Assembly: GCA_963669265.1 (NCBI GenBank)
Contig: OY769916.1
Coordinates: forward strand, 3,286,001 to 3,350,000
Source of the DNA: SZUA-547 sp963669265
GTDB taxonomy: Bacteria; Pseudomonadota; Alphaproteobacteria; Rhodobacterales; Rhodobacteraceae
DNA length: 64,000 bases
Direction: 5' to 3'
The position numbers and the translations under genes were made by a program. The notes under the pieces were generated by a model. That model ran no database searches, was not told the origin of the DNA, and worked only from the letters and a program-made list of their open reading frames with translations. Positions 54,710-63,381 of the stretch are shown here, piece after piece (the first letter of the stretch is position 1; each line of letters starts with the position of its first letter).

Positions 54710-55963
54710 CTACAGCGGCGGCACCGCCTGGTCCCGCTGCAACTCGTCCAGCAGCGTCGCGCCGCTTTTTTTTGATCGGGCGCAGGCGCGCGCCACCGCG
54801 TCGCGGGCTGCGGCGCGTCCGATGTGTTTGGCCAGAAGCAGCGTATAGCGCTCGGACTCGCCCGTCCCGCCCGAAGCCGTCAGGTTGCGCGACGTCGCGA
54901 TTTCATCGACCTCCAACGACGAGAACAGCCGCGAGGTCCAACTGAGCGCGCCTGACGCGCACAAAAACACGTCGGGAACAGTCATCCACTCTGCAATCCA
55001 GACGCCGCCGGACCGTTCATGCTGGTGGCCCATCAGATCCGCCGCCTGCGAGGCCCGGTGGCGGCCGAGCCGGGCGACCGCCTCGGCGAATTCGGAGCAG
55101 CGCTGGTTCCGCTTGTGCGGCATCGCCGAGGATGCGCCCGCGCCATTGCGCGCGCGCTCACGCATCTCGCCGACGTCGTCGCTGCAGAGCGCGTTGCACT
55201 CTCGCCCGATTTTCTCCAGCGAGCCGCAGAGCACGCCGAGCTGACTTACAACCTCGGCGACCCCGTCGCGCGCATTCTGCCAGTGGATGTCGGCGGCCTG
55301 AAGATCGAGCGCCTTCGCCACGTCGCGCCGCAATGCGGATCCTTGGTCGCCAAACGCGGCGAGCGTGCCGACCGCGCCGCCGAACTGGATGAAAAGCGCG
55401 CGCCCGGCCGCGTCGGCCAGCGCCCCGCGACGCCGCTTCAACTCCTCCCTCCATACCCCGAGTTTCAAGCCAATGGTGATCTCCTGCGCGTATTGGCCGT
55501 TGGTTCGGCCGATCATCGGCGTCGTCCCGTGCTTGTCGATCAAGTCAGCGAGATGGTGGTCGATGGCGTCAAGCTCGGCGTCGACCAGCGTCAGGGCCTC
55601 GCGCATCTGGAGCACCGCCCCGGTGTCCATGATGTCCTGCGTGGTGCAGCCCCAATGGACGAAGTCGCCGAACTCCTCCCCGACCTGCCGTTTCAATTGT
55701 TTGGTGAGGCCGACGATGGGTCGGCCCGCCAGTTTCGTGTCCTCGGCCAAACGGTCGAGATCCACCTTCACGCCCAAAGCCGCATCGGCCACCACGTCTC
55801 CCGCCTCCGCCGGGATGATCCCCAGCTTGGCCTGGGCGGTGGAGATCGCCGCCTCCACCTCCAACCAGCGCCGTATCGCGGCGTCTTGATCCCAAACCGC
55901 CCGCATCTCTGCGGTCGAAAAGAAATCGCCGTAGATCGGCCAGTCATGCATGGAAGCCGGCAT
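54710..55963 (-). CDS. Fumarase/aspartase-superfamily lyase (PcaB/PurB-like)
   Basis: A 417-residue lyase. The superfamily signature is GASSAMPHKRNQ; other conserved regions are VHWGCTTQDIMDTG and MIGRTNGQYAQEITIGLKL. Members include 3-carboxy-cis,cis-muconate cycloisomerase, adenylosuccinate lyase and argininosuccinate lyase. The housekeeping PurB role is unlikely because the gene is the last of a TTT transporter operon. It probably acts on the imported tri- or dicarboxylate or an N-substituted dicarboxylate such as a succinyl-amine (inference). It starts two bases after the tctA stop. Confidence 0.87.
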   Translation of the reverse strand: MPASMHDWPIYGDFFSTAEMRAVWDQDAAIRRWLEVEAAISTAQAKLGIIPAEAGDVVADAALGVKVDLDRLAEDTKLAGRPIVGLTKQLKRQVGEEFGDFVHWGCTTQDIMDTGAVLQMREALTLVDAELDAIDHHLADLIDKHGTTPMIGRTNGQYAQEITIGLKLGVWREELKRRRGALADAAGRALFIQFGGAVGTLAAFGDQGSALRRDVAKALDLQAADIHWQNARDGVAEVVSQLGVLCGSLEKIGRECNALCSDDVGEMRERARNGAGASSAMPHKRNQRCSEFAEAVARLGRHRASQAADLMGHQHERSGGVWIAEWMTVPDVFLCASGALSWTSRLFSSLEVDEIATSRNLTASGGTGESERYTLLLAKHIGRAAARDAVARACARSKKSGATLLDELQRDQAVPPL

Positions 55964-55965
55964 GA

Positions 55966-57477
55966 TCAGGCCTCCGCGCCGGAGCTGGCCTTCGCACGGC
56001 GCTCCTTCATCAACCCGCGGACCCGGAAGGCCAGCGCGGCGACGCCGACCAACAGGAACCCGGCGGCGATCGGACGCTCGACGAAGATCCCCCAGCCGCT
56101 GTCCGACATCAGCAGCGCTTGCCTGAGCGATTCTTCAGCGCCTTTGGCCAGAACAAAGGCGATGACGAAAGCGGCGATGTTGAAGCCGTAGCGCCGCATC
56201 AGCCAGCCGCCGAACCCAGCGACCACCATAACCAGCACGTCGAACATCGATCCCCGCGCCGAATAGGCGGCGACAAAGCTGGTCAGGAAGATCATGGGAT
56301 AGAGCACTTTTGGCGGGATCTTCAGGATCAGCGCCGCCACTTTCGAGGCGCCGAAATAGCCGATCAGCCCATAAGCGGCGATGCCCAGAATTCCGCAGGC
56401 GAAGAGCTGATAGACCAGCTCTTTCGAGGTCAGGAACAGGGTCGGGCCGACCTGAATGCCGTGGATCAGGAAGACGCCCAGCAGGATCGCGCCGATGGTC
56501 GAGCCGGGGATGCCGAGCGTCAGCAAGGGCGCCATGGAGGGGCCGGACACCGCGTTATTGGCGGATTCCGGCGCAGCGATTCCTTCCAGCGCGCCCTTGC
56601 CCCACTGCTCTGGGTTCTTCGCCCGGCGCTTGCCCTCGCCATAGGAGACGAACGCGGCGATCGCGGAGCCAAGACCGGGCAGCACGCCGATGCCCGCGCC
56701 GATCACGCCGCCCCGCAGCACATGCGGCAGGCAGGGCTTGTATTCCGCCCAGGTCAGACCCTGATGCGCGGGATCGTCGTCTTCCTCGTTTTTCTCGATG
56801 GTCTCCTGCGGCTTTTCGATCTGAGCCAGAACTTCGCCGAGAACGAATATTCCGATCATCAGGGGGACGAGGCCGATGCCGTTCGAAAGCTCGAAAGAGC
56901 CGAATGTGTAACGCTCTTCGGCCGAGATCGGATCAAGGCCCACGGTGCTGACGACAACGCCCATCAGCGCGCTGGCGACGCCTTTCAGGATGGAATCGCC
57001 AATGACGGATCCAATAACCACAAAGGCGGCGAAATAGATCGCGAAGGTCTCGGGCGGACCCAGTTTCAAGGCCAGCGCGGCGATGAAGCCGACACCGACG
57101 ATCAGCATGACGTCGCCCATGAAATCGCCGATGATCGACGAGATGGTGGCGACTTTCATCGCTTTTCCCGCCTTTCCGGCGCGCGCCAGCGGATAGCCGT
57201 CAAGCTGGGTCGCGGCGGACGCGGCGGTGCCGGGCGTGTTGAACAGGATCGCGGCGATGGAGCCGCCGTAGCGGCCTGATTTGCCGATCACATAGAGGAA
57301 GGCCAGCGCAAACAGCGGGTCCATGTAATAGGTGACCGGCAGCAGCATCGCGATCGCCGCGGCGGCGGTCAGACCGGGCGTGGCGCCGACCACCATGCCG
57401 ACGACGGCGGCCAGAACGATGGCGCCTAGCAGCATGGGGTTCGAGACCACCGAGGCCAATGCGGGAAAGATCTCCAT
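55966..57477 (-). CDS. tctA: TTT transporter large permease TctA
   Basis: A 503-residue membrane protein of the tripartite tricarboxylate transporter family, with about 11-12 helices. Family landmarks: GATPGLTAAAAIAMLLPVTY near the N-terminus and GVLPGLGSAIAAFVSYGEGKR with ESANNAVSGPSMAPLLTLGI in the middle. It is the main ion-coupled permease. It is preceded by tctB (4-bp gap) and tctC in the usual order. Confidence 0.95.
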   Translation of the reverse strand: MEIFPALASVVSNPMLLGAIVLAAVVGMVVGATPGLTAAAAIAMLLPVTYYMDPLFALAFLYVIGKSGRYGGSIAAILFNTPGTAASAATQLDGYPLARAGKAGKAMKVATISSIIGDFMGDVMLIVGVGFIAALALKLGPPETFAIYFAAFVVIGSVIGDSILKGVASALMGVVVSTVGLDPISAEERYTFGSFELSNGIGLVPLMIGIFVLGEVLAQIEKPQETIEKNEEDDDPAHQGLTWAEYKPCLPHVLRGGVIGAGIGVLPGLGSAIAAFVSYGEGKRRAKNPEQWGKGALEGIAAPESANNAVSGPSMAPLLTLGIPGSTIGAILLGVFLIHGIQVGPTLFLTSKELVYQLFACGILGIAAYGLIGYFGASKVAALILKIPPKVLYPMIFLTSFVAAYSARGSMFDVLVMVVAGFGGWLMRRYGFNIAAFVIAFVLAKGAEESLRQALLMSDSGWGIFVERPIAAGFLLVGVAALAFRVRGLMKERRAKASSGAEA

Positions 57478-57480
57478 GAC

Positions 57481-57963
57481 TTACCCCTGAATCACATCGA
57501 GCAGGTCGAACGCTTCGCCGTAAGGCGGGAAGACGCCGAGCCCCTCGAAGAAAATGACGTGGAAGACGAGCGGGCAGACAACGGCTGAAATCGCGAGGCC
57601 GAGCGGGCTGCGCACGCCGAACAGCGACAGAACCAGCGGCGCCGCGATGGCGGTCGGGATCAGATAGCCGAACAGCGTGATTGTTTGAAAATAGGCCAGC
57701 GAGATCACCAGAAGGGCGAACACTTTCCACATGTTGGAGGCGTCGCCCGATTGTTCGGACATTTCCTTGGCGACGCCCGACGGCGCAGCCTTCATCGCGC
57801 CTGTCGCTAGCGCCGCGCCTATGCCGACCAACGCGGCGGAGGCGAACATCGGAAACAGGCCGGCCCAGGTTTCGCCCGGAGCGGCGGAGGGCACTTTTAG
57901 CGCCCCCCAGATTCCGATGGCGCCGATCAGAAAGACCACTGCGCCTTCGAGAGCCCGTTTCAT
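57481..57963 (-). CDS. tctB: TTT transporter small membrane subunit TctB
   Basis: A 160-residue protein with four hydrophobic helices (FLIGAIGIWGALKVP at the N-terminus and a C-terminal pair). Weakly conserved in sequence, identified mainly by size, topology and position between tctC and tctA. The helix ending FHVIFFEGLGVFPPYGE resembles the TctB C-terminal signature. Confidence 0.87.
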   Translation of the reverse strand: MKRALEGAVVFLIGAIGIWGALKVPSAAPGETWAGLFPMFASAALVGIGAALATGAMKAAPSGVAKEMSEQSGDASNMWKVFALLVISLAYFQTITLFGYLIPTAIAAPLVLSLFGVRSPLGLAISAVVCPLVFHVIFFEGLGVFPPYGEAFDLLDVIQG

Positions 57964-57973
57964 CCTCGCTCTC

Positions 57974-58936
57974 CTAGTTCGACAGCGTCGCGAGCAGCGG
58001 CTCAGCGTCAGCTTTCATCGCGGCGATATTGGCCTTGGCCGCAGCGCCGTCGGCGAAGACAGGACCTGTGCCCCGGCTGGCCAGCGTCTCGGCGAATTCG
58101 GGCTTTGCAGCGATCTCCTTGAAGGCCGCTTCCAGCGTCGAGACCACTTCGGCGGGCGTTCCTTTCGGCGCAACCACTATCACTGGGGACGAGACATTGG
58201 CGAAGGGGATGCCCAACTCGCCAAACGCGGGCACGTCCTTCATGATCGCGTCGCGATCTTCCGAATTCACCGCCAGCGCGCGAATATTGTCTTCAAACCC
58301 GGCCAGTTGCTGCACGCCGATGAAGCCGAAATCGACCTGGCCGCCGATGATCGCGGCGCGGGCCGGACCGCCGCCCTTGAACGGCACGTCCTGCGCCTGG
58401 ATGTCGTTTTTGTTCAGAAAGCCCAGGCCGCCGACGAAGTGGAAGCCGCCGCGTCCGGAGTGGCCCCAGCGAAGCTTGCCCGGCGACGCCTTAACGGCGT
58501 CGATCACGTCCTGCGCGGTTTGGAACGGGCTGTCCTTCGGCACCATCAGCGACGTGCGAAGCTGCCCGACCTGTGCGATATAGTCGAAGGTCTCCAGCGC
58601 ATCGATCTTGGTCTCGCGCGTCATCGTGGAGAGCAGGAAAGAGCCGCCCGAAGTGAGCATGACGGTGTAGCCGTCCGGCTTGGCGCCCATCACCGAGTTG
58701 GCGCCGTTCAGTCCGCCGGAGCCCGGTTTGTTGACGACGACGAGCGGAACTTTCAGCGTCTCGCCTGCGGCGGCGGAAAGCGCGCGCGCATAGGCGTCTG
58801 TGCCGCCGCCGGCCTTATAGGGCACGACGATATTGATCGGACGGCGCGGATAGTCGGCCGCCACCGCGGCCGCGCTGAAAAGCGTGGCCGAAAGCGCGAG
58901 CGCCGCGGCGCCGGTGAGAATATGTCTGCGATTCAT
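57974..58936 (-). CDS. tctC: TTT solute-binding protein TctC/Bug family
   Basis: About 320 residues from ATG 58934-58936 behind GGGAGGA; a frame extension to 58975 is not supported. Signal peptide MNRRHILTGAAALALSATLF to AVAADYP. Bug-fold signatures: YPRRPINIVVPYKAGGGTD, VVVNKPGSGGLNG, and KPDGYTVMLTSGG. It binds a carboxylated metabolite in the periplasm for TctAB. First gene of the minus-strand operon and divergent from a LysR gene. Confidence 0.94.
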   Translation of the reverse strand: MNRRHILTGAAALALSATLFSAAAVAADYPRRPINIVVPYKAGGGTDAYARALSAAAGETLKVPLVVVNKPGSGGLNGANSVMGAKPDGYTVMLTSGGSFLLSTMTRETKIDALETFDYIAQVGQLRTSLMVPKDSPFQTAQDVIDAVKASPGKLRWGHSGRGGFHFVGGLGFLNKNDIQAQDVPFKGGGPARAAIIGGQVDFGFIGVQQLAGFEDNIRALAVNSEDRDAIMKDVPAFGELGIPFANVSSPVIVVAPKGTPAEVVSTLEAAFKEIAAKPEFAETLASRGTGPVFADGAAAKANIAAMKADAEPLLATLSN

Positions 58937-59046
58937 CTGGTCCTCCCAAAACTTGTAGACGCCGTGAGAATGCATCAGCCAAACAGTTTCTCAGAATGCA
59001 AAGATGCGCTATAAGCGTGCAGTTTACGCAACGACCGGAGAGACAT

Positions 59047-59964
59047 ATGAACATCAAGGCGTTGCGCGCGTTCCGGCACACGCTCGAGACCGGCTCGATC
59101 GCGGAAGCGTCCCGGAAAATGCATCTGAGCGCGTCTGCGATCAGCCGCTTGATCTCTGGTCTGGAGGGCGAGCTGCGATTGAATTTCTTTGAGCGCGAGG
59201 GCCGCAGCCTGAGCCCCACATCCGAAGCCAGGGCGTTTTACCGGGAAGCGGGCCGCATCCTCGACAATCTTGAGGATGTGCGCCGCGTCGCCGATGAGAT
59301 CCGCGCTGGATACACGGAGCGTCTCCGGATCGTCACCATGCCGCGTATCGCCACGGCGCTGGTGGCGCCCAGCGTGAAAAGATTTCATGAGCGCGCCGGG
59401 GACGCCCGCCTGACGGTCGATGTGCGCACGCGGCGCGACGCCGAGCGCTGGCTGGTGGGGCCGGAATACGACCTGGGGGTAGGCTCTCTTCCGATCAGCC
59501 ACCCTGAGATTAAAACACGGGCGCTCTTGCAGGCGCGCGCGCAGGCCGTCTTACCGCCCGGACATATACTGGCTGAACAGGAAACGGTCGACATCGGGGA
59601 CCTGCTAAAAGAGCCGTTCATCGCACTGATGCAGGGGCTTCTCTTGCGCATGCAGGTTGACGAAGTTTTCGCATCGGAGGGGCTGGAGAACCCCTACGCC
59701 TATGAAGTCGCGTCGTCTCGATTCGCTTGCCAGCTGGTGGCGGAGGGCGTCGGCGTCACCATCGCGGACGCCCTAACGGTGAAATTCTTTCCTGAGAACG
59801 CAGTTGTTCTGCGGCCACTGACGCCGGAACGATGGATGACCTTCGGCACGCTCCAGCCGCGCGGCGGGTCGTTGCCAAGGAGCGGAGAGGAATTCATCGA
59901 GTCATTAGCGGAGACCGCCGCCACCCTCGCACAGGAGGATCCAATGGTGCGGCTGAGCGGGTGA
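59047..59964 (+). CDS. LysR-type regulator of the TTT/lyase operon
   Basis: About 305 residues from ATG 59047 with GGAGA upstream; the frame is open from 58996. Helix-turn-helix: MNIKALRAFRHTLETGSIAE then ASRKMHLSASAISRLISGLE. The effector domain is of the CysB/GltC-like type. It is divergent from tctC with about 110 bp between, and most likely activates tctCBA and the lyase in response to the transported compound. Confidence 0.9.
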   Translation: MNIKALRAFRHTLETGSIAEASRKMHLSASAISRLISGLEGELRLNFFEREGRSLSPTSEARAFYREAGRILDNLEDVRRVADEIRAGYTERLRIVTMPRIATALVAPSVKRFHERAGDARLTVDVRTRRDAERWLVGPEYDLGVGSLPISHPEIKTRALLQARAQAVLPPGHILAEQETVDIGDLLKEPFIALMQGLLLRMQVDEVFASEGLENPYAYEVASSRFACQLVAEGVGVTIADALTVKFFPENAVVLRPLTPERWMTFGTLQPRGGSLPRSGEEFIESLAETAATLAQEDPMVRLSG

Positions 59965-59994
59965 ACGCAGCGTTTCGCAATGTCCGGTACTAGA

Positions 59995-60141
59995 GGATTC
60001 TGTTGAAAGAGTCGGTGGATCGCCGCGCCTTGGTCGAGCTCGACCTAGGGCTATCCTTCGTTCAGGTTGGCGCTGGGCCGAGCTTTGCAAGTTTTCTGAG
60101 GTTCTGGACCATGACTGCGAGGTGAAGCTCGTCCGTGGCTC
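59995..60141 (-). mobile_element. Remnant of an IS1182/IS5-like element
   Basis: The minus strand encodes a transposase C-terminus, TDELHLAVMVQNLRKLAKLG then a stop at 60062-60064. Just beyond, GATTCTGTTGAAAGAGTCGG (59997-60016) resembles the terminal repeat of such elements. Only the last about 25 codons and one end survive. Confidence 0.65.
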
Positions 60142-60516
60142 CGTCGGGACTCGACCTCGGCGTCGTCGATATTGTTCAGCGGAGTCGAGTCGGTCTCATC
60201 CAGCGAGACCTTGGCGACGTTATTCAGGATGCCGCTGGTCGGCTCCTCATTCGAACCCGGCGGCGTGACGACCTTGAAGTCGGCGTTGCGCTGGATCAGC
60301 AGATCGATGATCTCCTGAAGCGTGGTCGGCGCGGGGTCGACCGCCGCGCCGATCAGCTCCAGATCCAACGGCAGAACATCGGCCACGACGACATTGGTGG
60401 CGGTTCAAAACACGTTGAGATCAAGGCCTGGCACGCCGACATTGATGACCTCGATCGTGATTTCAAAGACGTCGCCCGGTTCGACTACGTCGATCGAGAC
60501 GGAGGCCGTCGAATAA
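60142..60516 (-). pseudogene. Fragment of a DUF11-type surface repeat protein
   Basis: Minus-strand reading gives SIDVVEPGDVFEITIEVINV, a few residues later an in-frame TGA, then TATNVVVADVLPLDLELIGA, and NDVAKVSLDE-like sequence further on. Gly/Asn-rich beta strands with VVVxDxLP are typical of DUF11 (B_ant_repeat) domains of large cell-surface proteins. The stop and the junction with IS1182 sequence show it is a truncated relic. Confidence 0.6.
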
Positions 60517-60558
60517 GGGCCTCGACGCAATCGATGGCGTGCGGTCGATACTCGACGC

Positions 60559-61956
60559 TCAGGCGTAGGAGCGGCGGGCATAGGTGCGCAGCATGTGGGC
60601 GTCGTATAGTGGCATCGCCATCACCTCATCTCCGATCTCGGTCACCGACGGAGACAAATACCGCACATTTGGTAGACCGGTGAGACAACGCTCGCCGATA
60701 CTCAGGCCCTTGTTGACGGGGCATTTCTTTATCCAGCCGTTCTTCAACATCTGTTCGGTCAGCGGATCGTAGGCGGAATTCGCTCCGGCCCCCGCGCAAT
60801 TAACGACAAAGCCCGTCTCGCGCGTAAACTCCTCGCCCTCCTCATCGCGCATCACCACCCGGGCGTGGTCGCTTTCATGCTCAATCGCCACAACTATGCC
60901 TTTGACGATACTGGCTTTGCCCCGCGCGATCAGGTCGTGCATGTCGAGAATGGTGTCGCGCGTTCCACCCCGTAGCCAAAAGCGCAGGGTGATCGGAATC
61001 TGGCGTGCTTCCTGTTGGTCGGCGACATATTTCGACATGCCATGATCCAGAAAATGCGCACGGAATCCGGCCCGGATTTCTCTCGTGTCGTCGCCTGACT
61101 CTCGCGCAGACGAAATCGCTTGCCGCACATCCTCAAGAAAGCTGTCGGCGGTCGCGTGTCCGGTCGAAAGCTCGGGCGCGGTCAGTTTCCGCGGGAGGCG
61201 CGGGATCAAGGCGGGGGGCACTTCCCCATCAGGCGCGCAGGCGACGAAGCGCAGCGCTTCGTCGGGGATGAGGCTTTGACAGAGGCGCAGCGTGTCGAGC
61301 ATCGCCGCGTTCCCGCCAATGCAGAATATCTCTGCGCCGCGTTTAATGTGCTCGGCGATTTCGTCCTCATGGCCAAACAGCGTGTCCACGCTGAACGGGC
61401 CGTCGTCGCCGGGAATGCGCAGGGTTTCCGGGCCTCCCGGGGCCACATCAACGGAATCCGCGGTGAATGTGTGACCGCTCTCGGTCCTGACGCGCAACTG
61501 CCCGTCCACCCTCTCCATCCCATTTGCGACGTCATCGACGATGCGCACCGAGACGCCGTGATCGCGGAGCTTCGCCAGAAGTTCCTCAACCTGCTCGGCG
61601 ACAAAATCGCCGTAAAATTCCCGCGGTGCGTTGACCCCGTATATGTCTCCAGCGTCGACAAGCGGTTGAGCGGCTTTGAGCCAATCCGGCGAGCGCCCGC
61701 GCATCGTCTCCTGAATGTCGTCCCACTTCTCGGAAAGCCAGCGTGAGAACGCCGAGTCGATGTCGTCCGCCGGTGAGTTCAACAGATAGGCGTAGCGCCA
61801 GGGCTTGTCGCTCGCCTGTCCGGCGTAGGCGGCGCCGCGCCCGAGTTGAGACGCGTGTTCGCCAAGGATGATGAGCGCGTCGCCTGAAACCAGGCCGCTG
61901 TTCTCGATGAACGCGACCGCCGTTATTCCGTCGCCGATGACCAAATGTGTCCGCAC
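60559..61956 (-). CDS. FAD/NAD(P)-binding protein (HI0933/PF13454-like)
   Basis: About 465 residues from the GTG at 61954-61956, chosen for AGGAGA seven bases upstream; an in-frame TTG lies six codons earlier. The N-terminal nucleotide motif is HLVIGDGITAVAFIE, followed by the characteristic RGAAYAG segment and LLNSPADDID. A second dinucleotide loop is IFCIGGNAAMLDTLR. A late segment FVVNCAGAGANSAYDPLTEQ resembles the family C-terminus. It may be an oxidoreductase acting with siderophore, amine or hydroxylation chemistry; no substrate is suggested by the neighbours. Intact. Confidence 0.82.
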   Translation of the reverse strand: MRTHLVIGDGITAVAFIENSGLVSGDALIILGEHASQLGRGAAYAGQASDKPWRYAYLLNSPADDIDSAFSRWLSEKWDDIQETMRGRSPDWLKAAQPLVDAGDIYGVNAPREFYGDFVAEQVEELLAKLRDHGVSVRIVDDVANGMERVDGQLRVRTESGHTFTADSVDVAPGGPETLRIPGDDGPFSVDTLFGHEDEIAEHIKRGAEIFCIGGNAAMLDTLRLCQSLIPDEALRFVACAPDGEVPPALIPRLPRKLTAPELSTGHATADSFLEDVRQAISSARESGDDTREIRAGFRAHFLDHGMSKYVADQQEARQIPITLRFWLRGGTRDTILDMHDLIARGKASIVKGIVVAIEHESDHARVVMRDEEGEEFTRETGFVVNCAGAGANSAYDPLTEQMLKNGWIKKCPVNKGLSIGERCLTGLPNVRYLSPSVTEIGDEVMAMPLYDAHMLRTYARRSYA

Positions 61957-62121
61957 GCTCGATTCTCCTGGCAAGGCGTCCGTGTTCAGTCCGGCGCCAT
62001 TCGCTGTTTCGGCGTAAGTTGCTTGGGGGTGAAAGTTGGGTCAATGACGCCAAATCACGCATGTCCGCCAACGCTGCGGGCTTAATAAGGGAGGCGCAAT
62101 CCCGGAAGCTCGTCTTGGAAA

Positions 62122-62142
62122 CAGCCCAGAATTGTTGGGCTG
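62122..62142 (+). promoter_or_regulatory. Small hairpin upstream of secreted protein
   Basis: CAGCCCA (62122-62128) and TGGGCTG (62136-62142) form a 7-bp stem about 80 bp before the exported-protein gene. A second, imperfect GC-rich stem follows near 62182-62202. They could lie in a structured leader; evidence is weak. Confidence 0.3.
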
Positions 62143-62224
62143 GAGCACTTGATGAAGACTTGCGCGACTGTACTCTCACAGCCTCGCCATTTGGGCGGGG
62201 CGCTGGAAAATCTAGGGGGAATTC

Positions 62225-62704
62225 GTGATGCAGCGATCACTGTCGAAACTGTTCGGGTGGAGTGGCGTCGAGATCGCCGCTCCGCGCGGTTCTGGTGTTC
62301 TCAAGAATCTGGGCGCCGTCTATCTGGTGCTCGGAGCGTTGCTGATCAGCGCCTCCGCGGAAGCCTCCTCAAAGGTCGACGGAACCCTGCAGGGCACGAT
62401 CGGCGGCGAGGCGATTTCGATCAACGGCACCTGTATGCAGGCGGAAGGCGCCTTCGAGTTTTGGTCCGACGGCAAGGGCTTCGCCGTCAACAAGGACGCC
62501 GACGGCGATGGCATGTACCTGAATATCGGCATCTTTAACTTCGGCGGTCAGGATCGGGCGAGCATGCGCTACAGCCGCGATGGCGAGACCGTCTATAACG
62601 GGGTTCTCAGCTACACGGCCTTTGATGGCCAGTCACTGGCGGTGGATGCTGTACTGGGCAGCAGAACCCAGCTGCCAGCGACCTTCACGGTCGCTTGCGG
62701 TTGA
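62225..62704 (+). CDS. Small exported protein, unknown function
   Basis: A 159-residue product from GTG 62225 or ATG 62228 with AGGGGG upstream. A positively charged n-region, then a hydrophobic stretch (LGAVYLVLGALLISASAEAS), indicate export. The mature part has a beta-rich pattern with TIGGEAISINGTCMQAEGAF, a DADGDG segment that could bind calcium, and two cysteines that could form a disulfide. No family is recognised. It lies 55 bp before another small exported protein. Confidence 0.7.
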   Translation: MMQRSLSKLFGWSGVEIAAPRGSGVLKNLGAVYLVLGALLISASAEASSKVDGTLQGTIGGEAISINGTCMQAEGAFEFWSDGKGFAVNKDADGDGMYLNIGIFNFGGQDRASMRYSRDGETVYNGVLSYTAFDGQSLAVDAVLGSRTQLPATFTVACG

Positions 62705-62759
62705 GCGTTCTCAGCGAACCTTCAGTGCCTGCCTACGTATCGAAACATGCGGAGCTAGT

Positions 62760-63188
62760 ATGAAACTGTCATCACAATCATCCATTTTCTCGGTCGCTCT
62801 GAGTATTTCAATGGCGAGCGCTGGAGTGGCGATCGCCAGCGAGAAAACGGCGTGCTCTGAAGCATCGGGCGTCATCGCGGTTGTCGTTGAAAGGATGCCG
62901 GACTTTCAGGCGAGTGGAATTAAGCCGCGAATGGCGGTGACGCGCATCGGCGGCGCCGCAGGCGTCGCGCTGGCATACGCCGAAGATGACGATTGGAGCG
63001 ATGCGGAGACAGCTCCGCTGGTGGCCTTGAGAGATACGCGTGAACCAAATGAAAATGGCCAAACCATCTCAAAGGAGGAAGCGCCGGGCGTTATCTATGG
63101 CCATGCGGAAGAATTGGTCGAAGAATTGCGCAGGAAGTGCCCAAACGTCGAGATTGCGGATTTGACGTCGGTTGCGCCAGGCGGCTAG
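62760..63188 (+). CDS. Small exported protein, unknown function
   Basis: About 142 residues from ATG 62760 with GGAG upstream. Signal peptide MKLSSQSSIFSVALSISMAS then AGVAIASEK. The mature part is acidic (EDDDWSDAE), with two cysteines (KTACSEAS and RRKCPNVE) that may pair. The in-frame extension to 62580 runs through the neighbour and is not used. Function unknown; a two-gene unit with the preceding exported protein is possible. The 193-bp gap to 63382 holds nothing I can name. Confidence 0.68.
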   Translation: MKLSSQSSIFSVALSISMASAGVAIASEKTACSEASGVIAVVVERMPDFQASGIKPRMAVTRIGGAAGVALAYAEDDDWSDAETAPLVALRDTREPNENGQTISKEEAPGVIYGHAEELVEELRRKCPNVEIADLTSVAPGG

Positions 63189-63381
63189 ACGGAACCCCAA
63201 GTTGCCGGCGGCCAGAGCAAGCGATGCCACCCGCCAAAACCTGTGTCGCGGCCAGCACCGCCCGACATCCACCATCTCGGCGTTATTGCTTGATATCTTT
63301 GCCACGGCTTGTTCGAAAGCCCAATCAGAGGCGGCCAGCGGGAACCTGACATTGCTTAGCGCATGCTAGGAGCCCGCCTCG

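Noticed and set aside
55019..56191. 390-codon plus-strand ORF
   Set aside because: Antisense to the lyase gene; no recognisable domain.
56119..59014. Plus-strand ORFs of 386 and 427 codons
   Set aside because: Antisense to tctA, tctB and tctC, which have clear family signatures.
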